5,334 bases of DNA from VAZQ01 sp040510075 (GTDB lineage: Bacteria; Pseudomonadota; Alphaproteobacteria; Rhizobiales; Xanthobacteraceae), in contig JBEVJT010000079.1 of assembly GCA_040510075.1 (NCBI GenBank), positions 1 to 5,334 of the forward strand, read 5' to 3'. The notes under the pieces were generated by a model, which saw only the letters and a program-made list of their open reading frames with translations, had not been told where the DNA came from and did not search any database. This document shows, piece by piece, positions 1 through 5,334 of the stretch; the stretch's first letter is position 1; each line of letters opens with the position of its first letter. A program made the translations under genes and the position numbers.

Positions 1-321
1 GTGGTCGTGCATCCGCAACACCCCGACACCGCCTGGTTCGTTCCCGAGATCAAGGACGAGAAAAGAATTCCGCGCGAGGGCAAGCTCGCCGTCACGCGCA
101 CGCGCGACGGCGGCAAGAGCTTCGACGTGCTCAACCGCGGGCTTCCGCAATCGCACGCCTACGATGTCGTGTACCGGCACGCGCTCGCGCTCGACAAGAA
201 GGGCGAGCGCCTCGCATTCGGCTCGACCACGGGTGGACTGTGGGTGAGCGAGAATCAGGGCGACAGCTGGACCTGCGTTACGCATACATTGCCGCCGGTT
301 TATGCGGTGCGCTTTGCGTGA
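1..321 (+). CDS. BNR/Asp-box beta-propeller protein, C-terminal part (partial)
   Basis: This is the last 106 codons of a reading frame open from the left edge. The GTG at position 1 is probably an internal valine, because families of this kind usually run to more than 300 residues. Two Asp-box (BNR) motifs are visible. The first, around residues 34-41, has T-x-D-x-G-x-S-F. The second, around 83-90, has S-x-N-x-G-x-S-W, with Asn in place of the usual Asp. These boxes mark the beta-hairpins of sialidase-like or WD40/YVTN propellers and do not by themselves imply glycosidase activity. Such proteins are often annotated as exo-alpha-sialidase or glycosyl hydrolase, but I see no catalytic residues in this fragment. 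The frame ends in a normal propeller-closing strand (VYAVRF) and TGA at 319-321. The next gene probably starts inside this stop (GTGA), suggesting translational coupling. The repeat family is fairly sure; the biochemical function is unknown. Confidence 0.75.
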   Translation: MVVHPQHPDTAWFVPEIKDEKRIPREGKLAVTRTRDGGKSFDVLNRGLPQSHAYDVVYRHALALDKKGERLAFGSTTGGLWVSENQGDSWTCVTHTLPPVYAVRFA

Positions 322-1049
322 GATTGCGCCGCTTGGTGCGGCTATGCCGCTGCTGTCCGCGATCCGTAGTGGCGGGGAGCTACAAGTCGCACTGGACGAC
401 GTCGCTGTTTCTCTGGCCGATGCGGCGACACCGCTCGCCCTACGATGTTTCGTATGGGGGGCGAAAGTTACGAGTGTTTCCCGGCGTGCTGAGCCCGCGC
501 TATGACTGGTCCGGCAAATTCGGCGTGGAGTGCCTGCCACCGACAGCGGGAAAATCATTTCTTGAAATCGGCCCGGGCTGCGGCATAGTTTCGCTGTTTG
601 CCGCTTTGGCCGGCGCGCGAATGGTAGTTTCGGTCGAGGTATCGCCCGTCGCCGTCTGTAACACCAAGTGCAATTTTGATCGGCATGGGCTCTCCAATGC
701 GCATGTCGTTCGAGGCGATCTGTTCGATTGCATTTCCGGCCAGTTCGACATCATCTTTTTCAATGCCCCGTTTCACGGCAGCCCTGCCGGGGACTGGCTC
801 GAGCGCGCAGTCTGCGACGAGGATTACGATGCATTGAAGAGATTCATTGCAGGAGTACGTGCCCGCTTGACTGCCGACGGGGTCGTGATGCTTGGATATT
901 CGAAAATAGGGGATGAGGGGCTGCTGCACAGCGAGCTCGATCGCGCCGGCCTCTCGGTTGCGAGCTGTCGTGAGAGAAGGAAATGGGGCTATAGCTGCCG
1001 CTATTACGTGTTGCGCGTCGGCTCGTCGCCAGCTCCTCCTGACCGTTGA
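318..1049 (+). CDS. Class I SAM-dependent methyltransferase (MTS/HemK-like fold), substrate unknown
   Basis: This 243-residue protein has a Rossmann-fold methyltransferase core. Motif I is LEIGPGCG at about residues 82-89. The acidic strand-2 motif VEVSP is at about 106-110. Motif IV is FFNAPF at about 147-152. Before motif I, the stretch GGRKLRVFPGVLSP resembles the pre-core segment of methyltransferase-small (MTS) and HemK/RsmC-like enzymes, which methylate amide or exocyclic nitrogens with (N/D)PP(F/Y); here the motif reads NAPF. The start is uncertain. GTG 318 overlaps the upstream stop by four bases, and GTG 336, GTG 369 and ATG 420 are alternatives; none has a good ribosome binding site. 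Over 318-422 about 29 of 35 codons in this frame end in G or C, so the frame is probably coding before ATG 420, although the first 25 residues are oddly Arg- and Cys-rich. G+C over 541-900 is about 56%, against about 64% in the permease, hinting at a different origin. Target unknown. Confidence 0.75.
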   Translation: MRLRRLVRLCRCCPRSVVAGSYKSHWTTSLFLWPMRRHRSPYDVSYGGRKLRVFPGVLSPRYDWSGKFGVECLPPTAGKSFLEIGPGCGIVSLFAALAGARMVVSVEVSPVAVCNTKCNFDRHGLSNAHVVRGDLFDCISGQFDIIFFNAPFHGSPAGDWLERAVCDEDYDALKRFIAGVRARLTADGVVMLGYSKIGDEGLLHSELDRAGLSVASCRERRKWGYSCRYYVLRVGSSPAPPDR

Positions 1050-1060
1050 GCCATCCCCCG

Positions 1061-1089
1061 GTGACACAGGACGAATATCGCAGCACAAT
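1061..1089 (+). promoter_or_regulatory. Candidate sigma70-type promoter for the ABC operon
   Basis: GTGACA at 1061-1066 (5 of 6 to TTGACA) and CACAAT at 1084-1089 (4 of 6 to TATAAT) are separated by 17 bases. They lie in the 117-bp gap between the methyltransferase stop and the permease. Transcription would start near 1096 and leave a leader of about 70 nt. This is a consensus match by eye only. Confidence 0.3.
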
Positions 1090-1142
1090 GAGCCCGTGAT
1101 CCGACAAGGGCTTCTCCGCTGCAAAATCAGGTAGAGCATTTA

Positions 1143-1166
1143 GCGAGCCGGTTTGCGCCCGCTCGC
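1143..1166. repeat. GC-rich inverted repeat abutting the permease start
   Basis: GCGAGC (1143-1148) and GCTCGC (1161-1166) are perfect inverted copies. Inside them, after one C-C mismatch, GG (1150-1151) can pair with CC (1158-1159), leaving a six-base loop. In RNA this stem-loop would end directly before GTG 1167, where a ribosome binding site would be expected. No run of T follows, so it is not a standard intrinsic terminator. It could be a translational control hairpin, an operator, or chance in GC-rich DNA. Confidence 0.35.
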
Positions 1167-1949
1167 GTGTTGGCTGCCGGATGGCAGGCAAGCGGAAGAG
1201 TTTTGCGCAGCATCATAGGCTTTTCCGTCTTCCTCGCCGCCTGGGAGATCCTCGCCTCCGCAGGCCTGATCAACGCCGTGTTGCTTCCATCGCCGAGCAC
1301 GCTCCTCGTGGCCGCCGGCCAACTCATGCTCAGCGGAACCCTCTTCCGCCACGTTGCCGCAAGTATCGAGCGGGTGCTCGTTGGCTTCGCGCTCGCGGCA
1401 CTCGTAGGGCTGGCGCTCGGGGTCGTTCTCGGGTGGTTTCGAACGCTTGCCGATTTCACCAAACCCCTCGTAGAGGCGCTGCGTCCGATTCCTCCCATCG
1501 CCTGGACCCCGCTCGCCATTCTCTGGTTCGGCGTGGGCAATGCGCCGAGCTACTTTCTCGTCTTCGTCGGCGCTGTTTTTCCGGTGTTCGTCAGCACCTA
1601 TTCGGCGGTGCGCAACATCGAGCGCACGCAGATCAATGCTGCCCTCTGCCTCGGCGCCACGCCGAGCATGCTGATCTGGGACGTGCTCATCCCAGGCGCC
1701 CTTCCGGTGATCTTTCCGGGACTGAGAATAGCGCTCGGGGTCGGATGGATGTGCGTGGTCGCGGCCGAGCTGATCGCAGCCCAGTCGGGCCTGGGCTACA
1801 TGATCCAACAAAGCCGGCTCCTTTTGCAGACCCAGTTTGTCGTGACCGGGATGGCGGTCATCGGGCTCATCGGCTTCGCCATGAACGCGGTGATGACTGC
1901 AATCGAACGCAGACTGGTGCCCTGGCAGGAATCCTCAAAATCCGTTTGA
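1167..1949 (+). CDS. ABC transporter permease, NitT/TauT/SsuT family
   Basis: This is a 260-residue inner-membrane subunit of a type I ABC importer; two copies normally form the channel. About six hydrophobic segments are visible, near residues 16-35, 68-89, 111-121, 127-147, 186-205 and 223-245. The RPIPPIAWTPLAILWFG segment at 106-122 and the ELIAAQSGLGYMI segment at 201-213 are characteristic of SsuC/TauC/NrtB permeases. The cytoplasmic loop that docks on the ATPase reads NAALCLGA at about 157-164, with Asn replacing the first Glu of the EAA motif. The start is the weak point. GTG 1167 is followed at once by TTG 1170, neither has a Shine-Dalgarno sequence, and a hairpin precedes them. TTG 1203, just downstream of GGAAGAG, is an alternative that still keeps the first membrane segment. 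The frame is open upstream to 1092 but offers no ATG, GTG or TTG before 1167. The ATPase gene follows after seven bases. Substrate is not deducible from this subunit. Confidence 0.93.
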   Translation: MLAAGWQASGRVLRSIIGFSVFLAAWEILASAGLINAVLLPSPSTLLVAAGQLMLSGTLFRHVAASIERVLVGFALAALVGLALGVVLGWFRTLADFTKPLVEALRPIPPIAWTPLAILWFGVGNAPSYFLVFVGAVFPVFVSTYSAVRNIERTQINAALCLGATPSMLIWDVLIPGALPVIFPGLRIALGVGWMCVVAAELIAAQSGLGYMIQQSRLLLQTQFVVTGMAVIGLIGFAMNAVMTAIERRLVPWQESSKSV

Positions 1950-1956
1950 CGCGCCC

Positions 1957-2769
1957 ATGCCGTTGAAAGTGGATCATGTCTCGAAAAGCTTTGCGCTGCG
2001 CGGCCGCGCTGGGCTGCTCCACGTGCTCGATGACATCAATCTTGAGGTCGAGCAGGGTGAGCTTGTCGTTCTGCTGGGTCCTTCCGGTTGCGGGAAATCG
2101 ACGCTGCTCAACATCGTCGCGGGCTTCATCCCGCCCAGCGCAGGGAGCATTCTGCACGATGGCGTGCAGGTCTCGAAGCCCGATCGTCGGCGTACCGTCG
2201 TGTTTCAGGATTATGCTCTGTTTCCCTGGATGACCGTTCAGCGGAATGTTGAATTCGGGCTCAAGGCGCAGGCGGTCGAGCCCGCCGAGCGCGCGCGCAT
2301 CGCACGCGCTTTTCTTGCGCTGGTGAAGCTCACCGGGTTCGAGGACCGCTACCCTTATGAGATCTCGGGCGGCATGAAGCAGCGCGCCGCCATTGCGAGG
2401 GCCCTCGCACCGGATCCCGACATCCTGCTGATGGACGAGCCTTTCGGCGCGCTCGACGCGCAGACGCGCGTGCTCCTGCAGGAGGAGCTTGCTCGTATCG
2501 TTGCGGCGGCGAAGCGCACAGTTCTGTTCGTCACCCATAGCATCGAGGAAGCGGTATTTCTTGCCGATCGTATCGTGGTCATGAGCTCGCATCCGGGCCG
2601 CGTGCGCAGTATCCACAATGTGACGCTGCCGCGCCCGCGCACCGCAAAGACGCGATCGCTTCCCGATTTCATCGCGCTTACGCAGGAGCTGTGGGATTCG
2701 CTCAAGCCAGAGTGGCGCGATGAAGAGGAAACCGCTCGAGCTCCCGCGCACGAATTGATCTCGCATTGA
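1957..2769 (+). CDS. ABC transporter ATP-binding protein, NitT/TauT/SsuT family
   Basis: This complete 270-residue cytoplasmic ATPase powers the importer. All nucleotide-binding elements are present: Walker A GPSGCGKST at 41-49, Q-loop Gln at 84 (VFQDYALFPW), signature ISGGMKQR at 136-143, Walker B DILLMDEP at 155-162, D-loop GALD at 164-167 and the switch His at 194 (FVTHS). The FQDYALFPWMTV and HSIEEAVFLADRIVVMS stretches match SsuB/TauB/NrtD-type ATPases. The signature has Ile where most relatives have Leu, a tolerated change. Length is normal for the family, with no extra regulatory domain at the C-terminus. ATG 1957 lies seven bases after the permease stop without its own Shine-Dalgarno sequence, so translation is probably coupled. 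The binding-protein gene follows within 12 bases, which makes these three genes one operon. Activity is well supported; the transported compound is unknown. Confidence 0.95.
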   Translation: MPLKVDHVSKSFALRGRAGLLHVLDDINLEVEQGELVVLLGPSGCGKSTLLNIVAGFIPPSAGSILHDGVQVSKPDRRRTVVFQDYALFPWMTVQRNVEFGLKAQAVEPAERARIARAFLALVKLTGFEDRYPYEISGGMKQRAAIARALAPDPDILLMDEPFGALDAQTRVLLQEELARIVAAAKRTVLFVTHSIEEAVFLADRIVVMSSHPGRVRSIHNVTLPRPRTAKTRSLPDFIALTQELWDSLKPEWRDEEETARAPAHELISH

Positions 2770-2774
2770 AGGAG
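2769..2774 (+). promoter_or_regulatory. Ribosome binding site that decides the binding-protein start
   Basis: AAGGAG lies seven bases before GTG 2782, the ideal distance, but only one base before ATG 2776, which is too close. It overlaps the last base of the ATPase stop codon. This favours GTG 2782 as the true start. Confidence 0.65.
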
Positions 2775-2781
2775 AATGCAA

Positions 2782-3816
2782 GTGGCTAATTCACCAACGC
2801 GCTTCGCTTCCATCTTCGCTCTAGCGCTTGCTCTGGCGCTCGTTCACGCGAGCGTCGCCCGTGCGCAGGATACAATTTCGATGCGCATCGGGTGGCAGCC
2901 GACGACGACGGTCGAGGCGCAGATCGCGCACGTGTTACAGAAAACCGACATTCTCGAGCGCAATTCGTTGAAGGGCCAGTTCACGATGTTCTCCTTCGGC
3001 CCGGCAGTGAACGAGGCGCTCGTATCGGGCGCACTCGATGTGGGCTTCATCGGCGACATGCCTTCCGTTTCACTCGCGGCGGTGAACGCCCCCATATCCG
3101 TCATCGGGCGCCAATCCGTTTTCCGTGGCGCGATTGTCGCGTCGACGAAATCGGACATCAAGCAGCTCGCTGATCTCAAGGGCAAAAAACTGCACGGGCC
3201 GGTGGGAAGCTCGATCTATCTTGCTGCGCTCGCGATGCTCGAGAAGGCAAATCTCAAGCCCGGCGGTGATGTGGAAATCACCAATATGGGATTTGCTGAT
3301 CTCTCGGACGCCATTCGCGCAGGGAAGATCGAGGCAGCCTTCGTCTGGGATCCTTGGGTCGAGAATTTTGTCGAGAAGGGGCTCGCGCACGTGGTTGCCG
3401 AGGACACCGGGCTCACCATGGTCATTCCCATGCAGAACGAATTCAAGAAGGCGTACCCCGCGGCGGCAGAACGTTTCCTGCGCGCACACAAGGAAGCGCT
3501 GCTCTACGCCGCGGCCCACCGCGAGCAGGCCAATGCGTGGTTTTCCGAGCCGGAAGTCGCGCGCCAGCTGAGCAGGGCCGTGGTGGAGAAAACCACCGCC
3601 TACGACCCCCAATGGTCGGCCAAGAGTCTGAGCGACATTCGCGTGTCATTCTCGGATGCTGAACTTGCGCGCTATCTTGGTCTCGCTAAACGCGCGGGCG
3701 AGCTGAAGATCTACCCGGTGGCTCCCCAGCTCGAGCATAAACTCGATCTCGCGGCGGCGAAGAAGGTCGATGCTGAAACTTGGAATTTTGATCCGAACGC
3801 CGTGAAGGTGAAATGA
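2782..3816 (+). CDS. Periplasmic substrate-binding protein, SsuA/TauA/NMT1-like family
   Basis: This 344-residue protein captures the substrate in the periplasm and delivers it to the permease. With GTG 2782 as start it has a clear signal peptide: basic Arg at about residue 6, a Leu/Ala hydrophobic core, and a cleavage site after Ala-Arg-Ala near residue 28. No lipobox Cys is present, so the mature protein should be soluble, as in Gram-negatives. The mature start reads MRIGWQP, followed by a GALDVGFIGDMPS segment (about 83-95), LADLKGKKL (about 129-137), and an AIRAGKIEAAFVWDPWVE segment (about 177-194). These are hallmarks of SsuA, NrtA and THI5/NMT1-like binding proteins for nitrate, sulfonates, taurine, thiamine precursors or aromatic acids. 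ATG 2776 gives two extra residues but has a badly spaced ribosome binding site. It is the last gene of the operon. The exact ligand cannot be read from the sequence. Confidence 0.93.
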   Translation: MANSPTRFASIFALALALALVHASVARAQDTISMRIGWQPTTTVEAQIAHVLQKTDILERNSLKGQFTMFSFGPAVNEALVSGALDVGFIGDMPSVSLAAVNAPISVIGRQSVFRGAIVASTKSDIKQLADLKGKKLHGPVGSSIYLAALAMLEKANLKPGGDVEITNMGFADLSDAIRAGKIEAAFVWDPWVENFVEKGLAHVVAEDTGLTMVIPMQNEFKKAYPAAAERFLRAHKEALLYAAAHREQANAWFSEPEVARQLSRAVVEKTTAYDPQWSAKSLSDIRVSFSDAELARYLGLAKRAGELKIYPVAPQLEHKLDLAAAKKVDAETWNFDPNAVKVK

Positions 3817-3867
3817 CGTCAAGCGGGTGTGGCCGACTGGGCCGGGTTCGGACAGAAAGCCGGTGCG
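3817..3867. other. Convergent intergenic junction without a clear terminator
   Basis: The 51 bases between the binding-protein stop and the oxygenase stop hold only weak structure. GGCC at 3831-3834 and 3840-3843 could form a 4-bp stem, and GCCGG is repeated at 3841-3845 and 3859-3863. No T-run follows on either strand, so I see no intrinsic terminator. The two transcripts may overlap at their 3' ends or end by Rho. Confidence 0.5.
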
Positions 3868-5220
3868 CTACTCAGCGGCGGGGAGAAGCTTTTCGGCGAT
3901 CTCTGCGGGTATGGGCGCGTTCCACGGCGCGGCGCGGCGGCGTTCGGCGTCGACCTCCATCCAGTAGCGCTGCCAATCATTTGAAGGTCCAATGCCGTCC
4001 ATGCTTGCCGGCCCGCGGATGGCGCGCGCACTCGCGGGATCGAGAAACATCATCGGCCTCCCGCCCGACGCCGCCGTCTCGATCTCCCGCTTGAGCATCC
4101 GCCGATACTGCACAATGCCCTTGTCGGAGCTGCCGAGATGCTCGCGCGTGCGGTTCTGGATCGGTCCCATGGACTCGACGGCCCACTGGTCGTGCACGTT
4201 GATGTCATCGCCCATGCCCGTGTAGGTCTGCGTCGCCTGCTCGCGCGGATCGAAGCCGTAGTCGTTCTCTTTGTTGCGGCGCGGCTTGTAGTCGGGCAGC
4301 TGGTAGAGCTCCAGGCGCTGCTCGCGCATGCGCTTCTTGTCGACCGGATCCGAAAAGCTGGTGAAGATCGCATACCAGTAGGAATGCGTGTCATCGACCG
4401 GCACGTGCCATTGCGTGATCGTCATCTCCTGGCTGAGCGGAATGACGATGCCGTGCGGAAACAGCTGGTTGGTCACGCGCACATGGCTGCGTTTCTCGTC
4501 GATCTGCCGCAGCGTAACAAGCCGCAAGCCGTATTCGGTCTGCTCGACGTTGATGGTTGGCCGCTCGTGCTGGCGCAGGATCTCCGTCATAGGCAGATCG
4601 CTGCCCGCAGAAGCGTCGCGGAACTGCCGTCCGTAAGCACCGGAAACGCTTTCGTCCTCGAAGAAACGATGCAGAAACGAAGCATGCGCGGGATCGATCC
4701 CCACTTCCAGGGCCTGCAGCCAGTTGCATTCGAGATAACCCTTGAACGCGAAGGTGTGGCTGTCGGGCGCAACGAAACAGTCGAGGTCTGCAAATGCTGG
4801 CGGCTCGCCCTCGCCCAGATAGGTCCACAGAATGCCGTTGCGCTCGACCACCGGGAAAGCGCGCTGCTTGATGTTCTTGTGCATCGGCGAGCTTGCGGGC
4901 TCTGCGGGCGTTTCCAGGCACTGTCCATCGGGTGCGAAAAGCCAGCCATGAAAAGAACAGCGTAACCCACGCGCTTCGGCGCGGCCGAAGGCGAGGTCAG
5001 CGCCGCGGTGAGGGCAATTGCGATCCATCAAGCTGCATGTCCCGCCTGCGTCGCGAAACAGCACGAAATTTTCGCTGAGGAGACGAACGGGCCTGATCGG
5101 CCGCGGACCTGCGAGCTCTTCAGCGAGCGCCGCGGGTTGCCAGTACGTGCGCATCAGCTTGCCCGCCGGCATGCCTGGGCCGATGCGGGTGAGGAGATCG
5201 TTCTGCTCCTGGCTGATCAT
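3868..5220 (-). CDS. Rieske non-heme iron oxygenase, alpha subunit (phthalate dioxygenase/LigXa-like)
   Basis: This complete 450-residue cytoplasmic oxygenase component would use O2 and reducing power from a partner reductase to hydroxylate, dihydroxylate or O-demethylate an aromatic substrate. The Rieske [2Fe-2S] ligands are C69, H71, C88 and H91 in CPHRG and CSFHGW, with 16 residues between the pairs. The mononuclear iron site has D176-x2-H179-x4-H184, in which D176 is the bridging Asp and the two His are ligands. A likely third ligand is D366 in a REHLGSSDKGIV segment typical of the phthalate 4,5-dioxygenase branch. The N-terminal RTYWQPAALAEEL and the long C-terminal part after the catalytic core also fit that single-subunit-type group, which includes LigXa-like O-demethylases. 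ATG 5220 has a strong GGAGG six bases upstream. No beta subunit, ferredoxin or reductase gene is in the window, so the electron donor must be encoded elsewhere. It faces the ABC operon, so any joint role is inferred from proximity. Substrate unknown. Confidence 0.94.
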   Translation of the reverse strand: MISQEQNDLLTRIGPGMPAGKLMRTYWQPAALAEELAGPRPIRPVRLLSENFVLFRDAGGTCSLMDRNCPHRGADLAFGRAEARGLRCSFHGWLFAPDGQCLETPAEPASSPMHKNIKQRAFPVVERNGILWTYLGEGEPPAFADLDCFVAPDSHTFAFKGYLECNWLQALEVGIDPAHASFLHRFFEDESVSGAYGRQFRDASAGSDLPMTEILRQHERPTINVEQTEYGLRLVTLRQIDEKRSHVRVTNQLFPHGIVIPLSQEMTITQWHVPVDDTHSYWYAIFTSFSDPVDKKRMREQRLELYQLPDYKPRRNKENDYGFDPREQATQTYTGMGDDINVHDQWAVESMGPIQNRTREHLGSSDKGIVQYRRMLKREIETAASGGRPMMFLDPASARAIRGPASMDGIGPSNDWQRYWMEVDAERRRAAPWNAPIPAEIAEKLLPAAE

Positions 5221-5226
5221 GGCATT

Positions 5227-5231
5227 CCTCC
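5227..5231 (-). promoter_or_regulatory. Ribosome binding site of the Rieske oxygenase
   Basis: On the minus strand GGAGG lies six bases before ATG 5220. An ATG at 5225-5223 is nearer but out of frame. This fixes the start of the oxygenase. Confidence 0.8.
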
Positions 5232-5242
5232 GCCCGGCTGTT

Positions 5243-5266
5243 CCTACACGCTGATAGTGCTGTAGG
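5243..5266. repeat. Inverted repeat, possible operator of the oxygenase gene
   Basis: CCTACA (5243-5248) and TGTAGG (5261-5266) are perfect inverted copies around a 12-base spacer, 22 bases upstream of the start codon. The spacer contains the candidate -10 hexamer of the oxygenase promoter, so a dimeric protein bound here would block RNA polymerase. A 6-bp repeat alone can occur by chance; the position is what makes it worth recording. Confidence 0.35.
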
Positions 5267-5279
5267 GTGATGCCGACAA
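5251..5279 (-). promoter_or_regulatory. Candidate sigma70-type promoter of the Rieske oxygenase
   Basis: Read on the minus strand, TTGTCG (5279-5274) and TATCAG (5256-5251) each match four of six consensus bases and are 17 bases apart. Transcription would start near 5244, giving a leader of about 24 nt that carries the strong ribosome binding site. Found by eye. Confidence 0.35.
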
Positions 5280-5334
5280 GACCGCATCTCGCTCCGTCGC
5301 ATCGAATGATGACGTCTCATGAATCGGGCCAGGC
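5280..5334. other. Right-edge upstream region, imperfect dyad and possible divergent start
   Basis: An imperfect 24-bp dyad spans 5303-5326 with 8 of 12 positions symmetric, centred about 35 bases upstream of the candidate -35; it could be an activator site. On the plus strand ATG 5306, ATG 5309 and, in another frame, ATG 5319 open frames that run off the edge, but none has a Shine-Dalgarno sequence. A divergent regulator gene starting here or just beyond is possible but unproven. Confidence 0.2.

Noticed and set aside
302..505. Small plus-strand frame of 67 codons over the methyltransferase start, considered as a decayed MoaD/ThiS gene
   Set aside because: Its share of codons ending in G or C (about 23 of 37 over 332-442) is lower than that of the methyltransferase frame (about 29 of 35 over 318-422), and the resemblance to MoaD is too vague to claim.
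1050..1166. Possible riboswitch (for example TPP) in the leader of the ABC operon
   Set aside because: None of the conserved TPP riboswitch blocks, such as CTGAGA, is visible, and the leader from the candidate promoter is only about 70 nt.
1181..1966. Plus-strand 261-codon frame overlapping the permease in another frame
   Set aside because: The product is Arg-rich without membrane segments, while the chosen frame gives a textbook permease.
1867..2781. Minus-strand open frame of 304 codons across the ATPase gene
   Set aside because: The opposite strand encodes an intact ABC ATPase with all motifs; the antisense product is Arg/His-rich and unlike any family I know.
3792..3852. 7-bp inverted repeat TCCGAAC / GTTCGGA near the convergent junction, as a terminator
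   Set aside because: The arms are 47 bases apart, one arm lies inside the binding-protein gene, and no T-run follows.
4138..4965. Long plus-strand open frame of 275 codons opposite the Rieske gene
   Set aside because: It is antisense to a gene with complete catalytic motifs, its product shows no recognisable domain, and long antisense frames are common in GC-rich DNA.
3813..5316. ATGACGTC at 3813-3820 and again at 5309-5316, flanking the Rieske gene like a target duplication
   Set aside because: The repeat is only eight bases, there are no terminal inverted repeats or transposase, and the first copy spans the stop codon of the binding-protein gene. Chance is the simpler explanation.

Overview
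The window reads as a moderately GC-rich proteobacterial chromosome. Hand counts give about 64% G+C over 1201-1560 and about 56% over 541-900. A Gram-negative host is supported by a substrate-binding protein with a signal peptide that ends in an Ala-x-Ala site rather than a lipobox. The family mix (BNR-repeat protein, NitT/TauT/SsuT-type ABC importer, phthalate-dioxygenase-like Rieske oxygenase) is typical of metabolically versatile Burkholderiales or Rhizobiales. I lean to Betaproteobacteria but cannot prove it from this sequence.

Layout from left to right. (1) 1-321 (+): the C-terminal end of a BNR/Asp-box beta-propeller protein, cut by the left edge. (2) About 318-1049 (+): a class I SAM-dependent methyltransferase whose likely GTG start overlaps the previous stop (GTGA). 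It is less GC-rich than its surroundings and has an unusual NAPF motif IV. (3) 1050-1166: a short gap with a candidate promoter and a GC-rich dyad that abuts the next start. (4) 1167-3816 (+): a compact three-gene ABC import operon in the order permease, ATPase, periplasmic binding protein, of the nitrate/taurine/sulfonate type. (5) 3817-3867: a 51-bp convergent junction without a visible intrinsic terminator. (6) 3868-5220 (-): a complete Rieske non-heme iron oxygenase alpha subunit with all metal ligands present. (7) 5221-5334: its upstream region, with a strong ribosome binding site and a candidate promoter whose -10 lies inside an inverted repeat.

How the genes may work together: the importer would bring a small anionic organic compound, such as a sulfonate or an aromatic carboxylate, into the cytoplasm, and the Rieske enzyme would hydroxylate or O-demethylate an aromatic acid. 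They face each other, so they are not one operon, and the link is by neighbourhood only. No reductase or ferredoxin for the oxygenase is present. The propeller protein and methyltransferase form a separate left-hand unit with no evident functional tie to the rest. I found no RNA gene, mobile element, CRISPR array or attachment site. Nothing here is clearly a new system; the most interesting points are the atypical methyltransferase, the unassigned importer/oxygenase pair and the operator-like site before the oxygenase.
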